DNA from: Globomyces pollinis-pini
Taxonomy: Eukaryota > Chytridiomycota > Chytridiomycetes > Rhizophydiales > Globomycetaceae
Length of the DNA stretch: 26,997 nt
NCBI GenBank assembly: GCA_025399215.1
Contig: MU621322.1
Coordinates: 1-26,997 of the forward strand
Reading direction: 5' to 3'
The notes beneath the pieces are model-generated. The model ran no database searches and was not told where the DNA came from. It was given only the letters and a program-made list of their open reading frames with translations. This document shows, piece by piece, positions 1-10,895 of the stretch. The translations under genes were made by a program, and so were the position numbers. The stretch's first letter is position 1; each line of letters begins with the position of its first letter.

Positions 1-698
1 AGGATCACCAACTGTGAATGGAATCACAGGAAACAAAATGAGGATAAACAAATTGTAAAGTGCATTCCAACATTGTATCCCAGTTGATGATGGATGAAAC
101 AACCTTAATTTAGGATCGATATCGGGTATCACGACTTTACCAACTTGAGGTTTCGTTTTAAACCAATTTTGAGGATGAAAGGGATTGTAAGTTGTTTTCC
201 ATTCGGATTCGAGAACATAAGTAGGTATTTTACTGTCATCAATCCGGTTATGTGTTAAATCGTTTGATTGAACATTCATCGTAGTTCGAATATTGTTTGC
301 GATTGTCATGTCCAAAATTTCCCCATCTAATTGCCAATCTCCATCTAATGGTGTCAATATGATATGTTTATCATTCAATTTTGAGTTTATTTCAACTTCA
401 TCCTCTTTTTTAAGCTGGTCAGCATCTTTAGGTGGATTCTCGTCATTCTTTAATGGTGGAAATCGGTTATCAATATTTTTAACTAAGGGAATTAGGTTTT
501 TTTAGTTTACTATGCAGATTTGAATTCGTTTTTTCATCTAGAATCAATACAAATAAAATTCTTTTTACTCATTTCCTCTTGCATCTTCTTCAGTATCTGT
601 TTAACAATTGTGGTTCGAGCACTCATACTAGACGCGATTGCTGAACATTTTTCTAAAGCTTCCTTCATATCTGATGAGCATTGAATAATATCTTTCAT
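1..698 (-). CDS. CNG/HCN/EAG-type ion channel, N-terminal part (partial)
   Basis: The gene runs off the left edge of the window. The model joins 698-569, 537-511 and 482-1, with GT-AG introns of 31 and 28 nt, both phase 1; the middle exon is only 27 nt. It gives about 213 residues. Residues 1-180 are a polar cytosolic tail with a helical stretch (MKDIIQCSSDMKEALEKCSA). They are followed by the pre-S1 signature of cyclic-nucleotide-gated and EAG channels (IDPKLRLFHPSSTGIQCWN) and the first membrane helix (LFILILFPVIPFTV). In the family, S2-S6 and a cyclic-nucleotide-binding domain follow, and these would lie to the left. The start at 698 is the first ATG of the coding-like stretch. An upstream exon is possible, because a GTAAAC donor lies at about 750 and an acceptor just before the ATG. 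Family assignment rests on the S1 region only. Confidence 0.66.
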
Positions 699-1443
699 GT
701 TGGAATATCTTATATGTTTGTAAGAGCAAAAATAAACGCGAAAGTTTACCAAACGGCATGCCATCAACCACCAACGAGGATAATAAAGTATAGTATTTAC
801 CATTCTAAAATAGAAATTCACCAGAAAATATATTCATACTATATTTGTTAAAGAATATTCATATCACATTTAGCCCTCAATTGAACTCAAAAAACAATCA
901 TTTATTTTTAACAATGTCTATCTATAAACAAGTGTTCCCAGTCGTGTGTATAAAACAATTGTGGTCGAATTAGTTGTTGAGTATGAAGGATAATCTTACA
1001 CTTCGTTTTATGAAAAATTAATCAAACTATTACAATATTCTCAAAATAATCTGAAAATTCAATGCAGAGGTTCTCATAAATTACAAACTAATTGTTAACT
1101 CTTCAACTTTGTAGCAATTTTGGTTTTTGAGATGAACATTTCCTTCTTAGAAAAACTTAATATCCCTTAAAGTTTGAACAATCACATAAGTAATTTGGAC
1201 GTCATTGATATATTCAGCGATATTGTTTGTATTAATGGTTTAACTTTGACACGTCAAAATACAACCACTCATATCGTTATAAAAGGTTTTAAATCTAAAA
1301 GCATTACTTGGTTATCAAATGAGAATAATGCCACAGCAATTACTTGCTATTTCGAGATGCGTTTGTCAAAAATAGTGGTGATGAGTCATCACCACTATTT
1401 TATTAACCGTTGTTTTTGACGCGACAAACTTGACAAAAACAAC
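699..1443. other. Intergenic region between divergent channel and seven-TM genes
   Basis: I found no convincing gene here. The stretch is AT-rich, carries a TATAAAAG box at about 1280-1287 on the plus strand, and holds the 1369-1401 palindrome. An open frame from 1174 begins with TTG, runs through the palindrome and resembles no protein I know. Confidence 0.5.
1369..1401. promoter_or_regulatory. 33-bp palindrome centred on a Gcn4/AP-1 site
   Basis: Two 16-bp arms are perfect reverse complements around a single central G at 1385. The centre reads ATGAGTCAT (1381-1389), the consensus site for Gcn4/AP-1 bZIP dimers. It lies 43 bp upstream of the seven-TM start codon and about 85 bp downstream of a TATAAAAG box. 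It could therefore be a bZIP operator, or fold as a hairpin in the 5' leader. The sequence is seen directly; the role is inferred. Confidence 0.6.
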
Positions 1444-3021
1444 ATGATATGGACAATAGGTAGTCTTTTTTGGGCATCGACTTACAGCACACTCATTGTT
1501 ATGCCGCAATGGAAATTTTCTGACGTTTGTCATGGTGAACCCTCCTCAATATTTGTTTTCAACATGTTAGATTTATCACAAATATTACCTACCTCCAATG
1601 AGACCTGGCCCCCATTTTTCCAATTTGGGGCAGATTTTTACTATTTCCGTGATGGGTTTTGTGGAGCAATGAAATCTCCTACATTCACACAATGTTGTAT
1701 GTCATCAATCGACGCAACATTATCAGCAGGAATACTTAGTAGCAATCCATACGTACTGGGTGATAACTTTTTTGAAGAAGCGCTTCCCAAATCTGTAAAT
1801 GGCAAATCATATTGCAATGTTTTACCCAACAACACCAATGATATAAATGGCAATTACTACGAATTCTCGATTCTATCAAGCAATCAATGTATTGATGATT
1901 ATTATCGTTGCACGGCAAATAATAGCTTGAAAATATACTCTGAAAGTGATTGTAAAGGCGATGTTGAACTCTACCCATTGACGAACACAGAAACTGTTTT
2001 TGAAAACGAATTAATTGGTGGGTTTACAGGCAAGATGATCCAATATCAAAAAGGCATGAACGAAATCATATGGATTACAGACAACCCAGGTTACGCTGTA
2101 GTTCCAAACACAACCAAGCTGGGTGATGTACTGACTCACATATGGATCTCCATTTACTTTTTGACTGTCTGTGTCATGCTGGTTCATTCAACTAGAATGG
2201 TAATCAAGTTGAAAACGCGGTTTTGGATTTGTATGATTGTTTTACAACTCATTCGCATTGCTGCCCAAATATCTAGAACGTACTATTATTATACCGCCTT
2301 TGAAGATTATTTATCAGCAACGATCTCGGGTGAAATCATGTTTGTATTGGCTGGAATAGAACACTTGTTTTCTATTTACCTGACAACTTTCCAGATCTTT
2401 GATTTTAAGATTAATTTTATTCCCAAAAATGGTCTCCTGCAAGTGATTACATACACTTTGATATTTATCATACACGTTCTACTTTTTGGTGCAAACTACT
2501 TTCTGATTTGTAATGTGTATGAAACACCAATGCCATTATGTCCCGACTTTTCTGTACTTACGGCATGGGGAGTTTACCGTACATACTGGTAAACAACCAA
2601 AAATATTAAATATAGGGGAGTATTTGTACTTATTTGGGATCTTGTCCCTGTAACTGTTATCGTAATGGTAATAGCACAACCAGACTTAAGTCACATTCAT
2701 CTTTCTTTACTCATGTTCAAGCGAATGTTTACTCTAGATAAACGGTTCACGCATCTATATCTGGTTCAATGTCTGTTGACTATTGGATACTTTGTCTTTA
2801 GTGAACTATCATTGAACACAGTTATATTTGGAGGAGATAGAATGACATATTGTATACGACATTTTACCATATTATTGCTCGGTCTTCATAAAGTGTTGAC
2901 CGTACTATTGTTGGAACGAATCCCAATTATATTCAAACTAGTTTCCAATAAGAATGATATGGTAGTAACGAAATCAACTGTGTCTGAGCAACAGAAGAGT
3001 ATTCCTGGAACCAAATCTTAG
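1444..3021 (+). CDS. Seven-transmembrane protein with Cys-rich extracellular domain
   Basis: The model joins 1444-2588 and 2616-3021 across a 27-nt GT-AG intron, giving 516 residues. The N-terminus is hydrophobic (MIWTIGSLFWASTYSTLIVM), consistent with a signal peptide or anchor. A roughly 200-residue ectodomain follows, with eight cysteines (29, 73, 84, 85, 124, 149, 156, 170) and N-glycosylation sequons such as NET, NNT and NNS. Seven hydrophobic segments follow at about 230-250, 259-277, 295-319, 331-355, 383-402, 426-446 and 466-486, then a polar 30-residue tail. The topology is that of a GPCR-like receptor. I do not recognise the family and see no rhodopsin DRY or NPxxY motif. The intron sits exactly where TM5 resumes, which supports the join. 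Ligand and signalling role are unknown. Confidence 0.72.
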
Positions 3022-3353
3022 CTGTGAACTGTACTAGAATTATAGAAATAGAAATAAAGGAATGACAGTATCAACGTGTTATACATTTTGATATACTATG
3101 GCACTCTTTAAAAGGGATGGCGGATTTAAGATCATCATTGCACCAAAACGAAAGCAATACCGTATGTTTGAAAACTGTTTACCAATTCTACATGATGCAC
3201 ACGACCAATTGAAATAGTGTCAATAGTATTCACGTCATAACGCTTGATTCCAATTGAAGACTTGACCATCCTACTGCAACTTTTCTTCAATAAAAATCAT
3301 TAAAGAGGAACTTCAAATTCTTTGATCTTTTCTCGCGAACTCAATCAAAAACG
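3022..3353. other. Intergenic region upstream of the Snf1 gene
   Basis: I see no gene here. A possible polyadenylation signal (AATAAA) lies at about 3053-3058 after the seven-TM gene. A CRE-like half-site (ACGTCAT) lies at about 3232. The rest is presumably the Snf1 promoter and leader. Confidence 0.45.
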
Positions 3354-5213
<1,860 letters not shown>

Positions 5214-5332
5214 TTTATACCTTTCATCTTTAAATCTACTAAATATTATCAACTAAATAAATAAAATGAATTCAAATATAATTAAAGGTTCTATTTAAAA
5301 AAATATTTAAATCTAAAACGAAAGAGATACAA

Positions 5333-8122
5333 CTAATGAGTCTCCAAAGATCGTGTCAGACTCACACTATAAATACTAGGTCGTCGAGTCACAACCGGGA
5401 CATCCAATGGTGTCGTCACAACCTCTCCATCAACATCTCCCGACGAAGATTGTAACAAAGGTTCTTCTTCATCCGCACGTTCTTTACCTTTACCACAATA
5501 CTGTTTCTTCCATTTAGCCTTTGTTTCATATCGATCCACTCGTTTGGCAATAGTACTGGTGGTAATCGACCATTGATCAACTGCTAATTCCGATAACATG
5601 GAAAAAAAATATGTGGAGGTGATGATGGCTATGAATATATACCAGATGAATATGGTGCGGCCAACATAACTCTTGATTGTGTAGTCTCCATATCCTGTGG
5701 ATTAGCTTTTATCGATACGTATATTGATATGGAATACAAACGACAGGTTAGAAAAATACAATAATTTACATTACAATTGATCAGAGAAAAAAAATGAATA
5801 TAAAATAAGAAATGAAAAATAAAATACTTACCAATAGTCATAAAAGCGCAAAAAGAAAAATAAAAACCTTCCCAAACCGACCATCCTTCAAGACCAGCCA
5901 CCAACCACCCATACACCAGAATATTAGACATCAACACCCCAAACGAGTAATAAGCCTGCCATCGAATAGCGTCACGCGTAGCACGCGCAACATCACGTCG
6001 ATTCAGGGCATCGGCTACAATATGCACACTAGGGAGACTACCATTAACATAGATGCTTACTTGGACGATCGTGTAATAGTCCATGTTTGTGGATCATGAT
6101 GGCGTGATTCATGGATACTAAAGGATTTTTGAAGAATTCGGGAATGACTATCCAATCCCAGTTGAAGATTGCTGGTAGCGCTATCGAGTGAATTCTTTCG
6201 TTTGGTTTTGGATTTACGTTTTGAAGGTGATGATTTGAATTCTTTGGCAAATTTGATTTTATTGATTTCGACTTTGAGTTGAGATGGTGGATTGGGTTTC
6301 GGTGGTTTAATCGTTTGTTGTGTGTCTGTGATGGGATTACTGGGGATCGATGTGTATTCATAGGGCAAATTTGTGGAATGATTTGGTTCTAATTCATCTT
6401 GTGGGTATGCTCTGGTAATAAAAGGTTGGGTTGGTTCTGTAGTTGATGTACCAGCTTCATCTAATACAGCCGCTTGTTCTGAATTGGCTAATTCAAACTG
6501 ATTGTCATGTTCGGGTGATGCACATATATTTGACAAAGGAGACAGTTGGGTATGATGTGATTGAGTTATGATTGGAGTGATTGATTGGGAAGATGATGGA
6601 ATTGGAGAATATGTGTGCGAAGATGATTGAATTGGGCTATGATATACAGTTGATTCATTATTCGTTTGTAGATTAGGTTGAAAATTCGTATTTGAAGTTA
6701 ATTCGATAGTTGGTGATTGTTTTTGATTGATTTCAGACGGAAAACGATTTTGACTGTTTCTATGAGAGACAGATTGATGTTGAAAGTTGATTAGAGAAGG
6801 ATGTTTAGAGTCCGGATGGTTATTAAAACTCTGTTTGTGGTGAATACTACTAGGTGGATGACTTTGATTGTTATGGTTGACAGTGTCTGATCTATGATTG
6901 TGATTAATATGGCTGATGCGAAGAGATGAGCTGTTCCTGTGACCATTACTACCAGAGAAATGACTTTGTCTCTCATAATGATTATGGTTGATAGAAGTTG
7001 GATTATGATGAATGGATGATCGACTACGCCTAGTATCCAAAGATCCAGCAACAGCTCCAGGGGCAACAAAAGTATCTGGGCGGATACGAGGTCCTGACCG
7101 CTCAGTTTTCACTGGTAACGTTAAAGCATGCTCCTCTTCGAAAGGATCTGTATTGGTTGAAGAAGATGGTTGATCAAAATATTTGGAATACTCTGATGCT
7201 AAACGTATCGTCAAAAATTCTAGCATGACATTTCTCATGGACCAAATCATGCTTCCATTCAATGCTATTCCACCAAAGCCAACGGGGATCAATAAACCTT
7301 TGCCGATCATTGTTCTTGGAGCTGCATCACCAAATCCTAATGTTAGAAAGTGTATAGATACCAATTGTGGTAAAGGTGCAAATGCACCAATAAAGAGCGA
7401 AGTCATAAGCCCAATTTTCAAGTAAACCTGAGAATGAGATGATTGGAATTGAATACCATATACAAAAGAGACAAAAGATATATAAGAAATAGTGGCGATA
7501 GTGAGTAAGATGAGTTGTCTTTGTTCTAGGGAAAGTTCATAAAGAGTCCAAGAGTATAATTGTTGGTGTATCAAGTTGAGATGGTGGTGATAAGCCATCA
7601 GGGAGGCAGCGAAAGCAGAGACGAAAATGGCCAAGATATTGAGGACGATTGCTTCCGAATAGTTAACGTTTGTAGTTTTTTGTAGGAGATGAAATAGGAG
7701 TAGCGTGAGTATATTGAGAATAGCTTGTAGATAAGCAGCTATGATTGCAATTCGCGTTGATAGTTTAATTTTTCTTTCTTTAAATAGTTAGTATATAATA
7801 ATAATAGAATTGTGTAAATAATAATTTATGAATGATTAATTTTAAGTAGGTACCTAACATTCTAGTAAATACGGCAGCGGTAGCTAAAGTGCCTGATAAT
7901 AAGGATAATATACTGCAAGCCAATACGATATGGTTTCTAATTATTAATTGAATTAAATTGTAGTTGAGTTATTATTGTAGGTAATATGATTATGATATTG
8001 TACCTCTTTACTATAGAGTCCAGTGATACAGCCATTGGTACGGTTACCGATTGCAGATTTAAGAAAGTAGCCATTGGGATCAACAGCCCACTTACCACTG
8101 GAATGTATTTCGTTTGTCCCAT
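5333..8122 (-). CDS. TOK1: TOK-type two-pore outward-rectifier K+ channel
   Basis: Seven exons join: 8122-8004, 7936-7854, 7777-7457, 7427-7362, 7336-6061, 6028-5832, 5694-5333, giving 807 residues. Introns are 67, 76, 29, 25, 32 and 137 nt. Two are invisible as frame breaks: they must be removed to restore the first pore. The order matches fungal TOK channels: IPVVSGLLIPMATF (TM1), four more helices, pore 1 (CTFTTIGFGDAAPRT), TM6, a long linker, TM7 (YYSFGVLMSNILVYGWLVA), pore 2 (CAFMTIGYGDYTIKS), TM8 and a cytosolic tail. The odd part is the linker between TM6 and TM7. It is about 350 residues, rich in His, Ser, Asn and Pro, and much longer than in yeast Tok1. It could be a regulatory or phosphorylated loop. 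The 3' end lies about 120 bp from that of the convergent Snf1 gene. Confidence 0.88.
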
Positions 8123-8130
8123 TCTGTTGA

Positions 8131-8240
8131 TAACCCTAACTAACCCTAATCAGAATAACCCTAATAACCCTAATCAGAATAACCCTAACCAACCCTAATC
8201 AGAATAACCCTAACCAACCCTAATCAAAGTAACCCTAATC
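8131..8240. repeat. Telomere-like AACCCTAA repeat cluster in a divergent promoter
   Basis: Nine AACCCTAA motifs (TTAGGGTT on the other strand) lie in 110 bp. They are grouped in higher-order units of about 24-25 bp (two motifs plus TCAGAAT or TCAAAGT). The block begins 9 bp beyond the TOK start codon (8122) and ends 27 bp before the EFCAB10-like start (8267), so it fills the shared promoter. It may be a bank of telo-box sites for a TTAGGG-binding factor (Tbf1/Teb1-like) or an interstitial telomeric scar. The repeat is seen; the role is inferred. Confidence 0.8.
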
Positions 8241-8266
8241 AAACTAAACTCTTCAAAAACACGTCA

Positions 8267-8895
8267 ATGCAATCTGATTTGAGCTTCTTGAAATCAAAAT
8301 CTTATTCTGGTACAAAAACTGATGAAGCTGAAGCTTATCTAAATACTCATCGTATACCAGATATCATTCTATCTCTAACTCAATCTCTACTCGTTGAAAG
8401 ACCTGGTATAAAAAATTATTATTATTCATTTATTAGGTATAATTGCTATCCTCATTCTTTATTAGGTATAATGAAAATCCTAAATATTAGCAAATCCAAA
8501 ACAACACATGGACAAAAATTTACAACTAATGCGCTCAATCAGAGTAATAAAAACATCTAATCATACAGGCTCGTAACCAAAATCAAGTCCTATTTACAAG
8601 AGAAAATTTACAAGCTCTCTTTCGTTTCTTTGATCATGTCGGACGCGGTTACATTTCCATGTCCCAGTACGATGAAGGTAAATTCAATCGCTCATCATAG
8701 CTATGAAAACCATTGGCGCGTTAAAGTTTAACCCAAAACCTTCTGGTTATGGTAAATTGATCGTTACTTATCTTAGGTTTGCATCTCATCCCGTATTAAT
8801 CGTAGGTTTGGATCATATCACGATGGAAGTATTTGTAGAAGAAGCGTAAGCATCAATTCTTAATCCTTAGTTTGATCTCTTTGCGTAAACTTTAA
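8267..8895 (+). CDS. EFCAB10: EFCAB10-like protein (RIIa dimerisation domain plus EF-hand)
   Basis: Six exons join: 8267-8405, 8491-8543, 8569-8677, 8701-8751, 8806-8845, 8871-8895, giving 138 residues, close to vertebrate EFCAB10. Introns are 85, 25, 23, 54 and 25 nt. The N-terminal part (AEAYLNTHRIPDIILSLTQ, then LLVERP) is a DPY-30/RIIa-type dimerisation domain. A degenerate EF-hand-like region follows (LFRFFDHVGRGYISMSQYDEA). This family occurs in organisms with motile cilia and is thought to act at the axoneme, so it hints at a flagellated life stage. The fourth intron could start at 8745 (GTTATG) or 8752 (GTAAAT); the second is the better donor. The last exon is 25 nt and its splice is the least certain. 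It shares the telo-box promoter with the TOK gene. Confidence 0.75.
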
Positions 8896-9055
8896 TACTC
8901 TTTGCGATTTGTAATAAAACGATTTCCTCTTTTGTACAACTAGTAGTATATCTATAGTTTCTACCATTTAGCTCATGAATGCATTAGACCATGTACATTC
9001 TCTAGCTATCTTCATAAAGACCCTTCCAATTCAGCTGTAAATTTTACTTTTTTTA

Positions 9056-9868
9056 ATGAAAATCACTCATGTTCTCTTTGACATGGACGGGTAACTTTCC
9101 AATAATTCAACCAAAATAGTCTATTACTAGTAACAAAACCCCTAATAATTCCAGGATACAGAATCAGTCTATACCATCGTCACCACTAAAATCCTAGAAC
9201 GTTACGGTAAACAATTCACCTGGGATTTAAAATCAACTATGATGGGACAGAAAGAACGTGATGTATTTCAATTTCATTAAATAATACAGGCTGCCGAATT
9301 CTTGATTAGTCAAACTCAAATACCACTTACAGTTGATGAATACCTGAAAGAACGTAGTGAGGGTCATGTATCACTATACAATTTAACGATAGGCCAAATT
9401 ATTCCCGCATTGTAAACCATTACCGGGAGTATTGAAATTAATTACTCATTTAAAACACCATCAAATTCCTATTGCTGTAGCAACGTAATCATAATTAATA
9501 TTGAATGATATAGCTCATCACATCAGAAAGCATTTGATATCAAAACAGAAAATAATCAACATTTATTTCAATTGTTTGATGGTAATGTCATTGTAGGGGA
9601 TCATCCTTCAATCAAAAATGGGAAACCATCACCAGACATTTTCCAACAAGCTGCCAAACTTATTGGAAATTCTAATCCAGAAACATGTTTGGTTTTTGAG
9701 GATGCAGTATCGGGAGTCCAAGCGGGATTGAATGCAGGGATGCATGTGGTTTGGGTACCAGATGTGCGAATGGAATTGGATTCAGCATTGGTTGATCGAT
9801 GTTGTGAGGTGTTAAAATCCATGGAGGATTTTGATCCTACACGGTATGGATTACCATCTTATGTATAA
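9056..9868 (+). CDS. PUDP: HAD-family phosphatase, pseudouridine-5'-phosphatase (PUDP/HDHD1) type
   Basis: Six exons join: 9056-9090, 9120-9129, 9155-9262, 9290-9367, 9393-9484, 9514-9868, giving 225 residues. The second exon is a 10-nt microexon (TCTATTACTA); with it the protein reads FDMDGLLLDTES, exactly the family motif I. Nucleophile Asp9 and acid/base Asp11 are present, followed by motif II (PIAVATSS), a Lys in GKPSPDIFQQAA and the acidic motif FEDAVSGVQAGLNAGM. The end, DFDPTRYGLPSYV, matches the C-terminal pattern of animal and fungal PUDP/GS1 proteins. The family dephosphorylates small sugar phosphates such as pseudouridine 5'-phosphate in the cytosol; the exact substrate cannot be read from sequence. 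All introns are 25-29 nt. Confidence 0.9.
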
Positions 9869-9906
9869 ATGTCACGTCAGTGTCAGTTCAATTTAATAAA
9901 CTTTCG

Positions 9907-9990
9907 ATGGATTTACGTGATGAACTTGATGGAGAATTCAGTTGTAAGATGAATTTATGTGATGAACTGGACGGAGAATTCCGTTGTAAA
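9907..9990 (+). repeat. Two 42-bp tandem repeats before the BLES03-like gene
   Basis: Copies at 9907-9948 and 9949-9990 differ at six of 42 positions. Both are open in the same frame and encode related 14-residue units (MDLRDELDGEFSCK and MNLCDELDGEFRCK). The frame is not that of the gene starting at 10055 and it closes at 10089 inside that gene. It could be a small upstream ORF or a local duplication in a 5' leader. Confidence 0.6.
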
Positions 9991-10054
9991 TCAAATCCTG
10001 TCATGATGTCACATCAAAAGTGTCCCTGCCATGAACTAAATTTTACATATAAAA

Positions 10055-10747
10055 ATGACAGAAGAAAGTCAAGACACAGAAATGGATGAATTCCCATTCA
10101 GCCCGACACTACAAGACCGACTCTACAATGGTGTGATCCGAATGGATCCACTAGATACCATCAATGAATACCTAAACCAATACCAACCCACATCATGTCC
10201 TTATACCATCCAAGTAGACTCACAAACACATCCCCACAACCGCAACCCTAATACTTCTCTAGAGCCATTCATTGATGCAGCATCCGAATATATCAACACC
10301 ACTGTCAATGATACCATCATCGAATGGAAACATGGGATCTATAAAAGAAAGAAATCAGATATTGGTATGGAAGCTAGCCAACATATCATTGAATTAGCAA
10401 TCGAATACAAGGTAACGGAAGGTAAATGGATGTTGGATATATCACCCAATCAAGTCGACACCATCTGGAATATCCTAGCATTAGCAACTTACCAATCCAT
10501 TCTTGGACCGAAAATTACAGTCACATACCTTCCATCACGACGTATCTATCACATTGATATCTATACCGTTGATTTCACAGATATTGATGATGTAGACCGT
10601 GTGCTAAAGGAAGTGCGTAGATTAGGACTAGAAGAGTGGGGATTGAGACCATTAGGGTATAAACCTTGTTGTTTTAGTATGTTGGGGATACGGTTTGGGA
10701 ATGTATGGGGGATAGATACGATTTTGTATCGACAGAATGAAGAATGA
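10055..10747 (+). CDS. DUF1917 / BLES03 (C11orf68)-like protein
   Basis: A single uninterrupted frame of 230 residues, unusual here because nearly every neighbour has introns. The core recalls the DUF1917/UPF0696 family, which has an eIF4E-like fold. Recognisable stretches are DTIIEWKHGIYKRK, EGKWMLDISPNQVDTIWN and the final HIDIYTVDFTDIDDVDRVL with LGLEEWGLRPLGYKPCCF. The family is cytosolic and its biochemical role is not settled; eIF4E-like cap or nucleic-acid binding has been suggested only from structure. The start at 10055 is the first ATG in frame and follows an AT-rich leader. Assignment comes from remembered family patterns, so the family is likely but not certain; the gene itself is well supported. 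Confidence 0.78.
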   Translation: MTEESQDTEMDEFPFSPTLQDRLYNGVIRMDPLDTINEYLNQYQPTSCPYTIQVDSQTHPHNRNPNTSLEPFIDAASEYINTTVNDTIIEWKHGIYKRKKSDIGMEASQHIIELAIEYKVTEGKWMLDISPNQVDTIWNILALATYQSILGPKITVTYLPSRRIYHIDIYTVDFTDIDDVDRVLKEVRRLGLEEWGLRPLGYKPCCFSMLGIRFGNVWGIDTILYRQNEE

Positions 10748-10895
10748 ATTGTAGCATTTAATCCAAATATTTAACTAAAGTTTCCATTCATTTTGATCCA
10801 AAACCTTATGAAATTTCATTCAATTTTAAGCTTGTTTTAACTATGGCATTGAATTCAGATACAAATCTTGAGTGTTTTTTCATTTGAATTTTCAA

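Noticed and set aside
293..505. Plus-strand open frame of 70 codons
   Set aside because: It is antisense to the channel gene, whose minus-strand frame gives a recognisable pre-S1 region.
1174..1419. 81-codon plus-strand open frame upstream of the seven-TM gene
   Set aside because: It starts with TTG, spans a TATA box and the long palindrome, and has no domain-like pattern. More likely promoter and leader.
5812..6361. Open frames on either strand overlapping the K+ channel linker
   Set aside because: They are shadows of the TOK coding frame, which continues on both sides with clear channel motifs.
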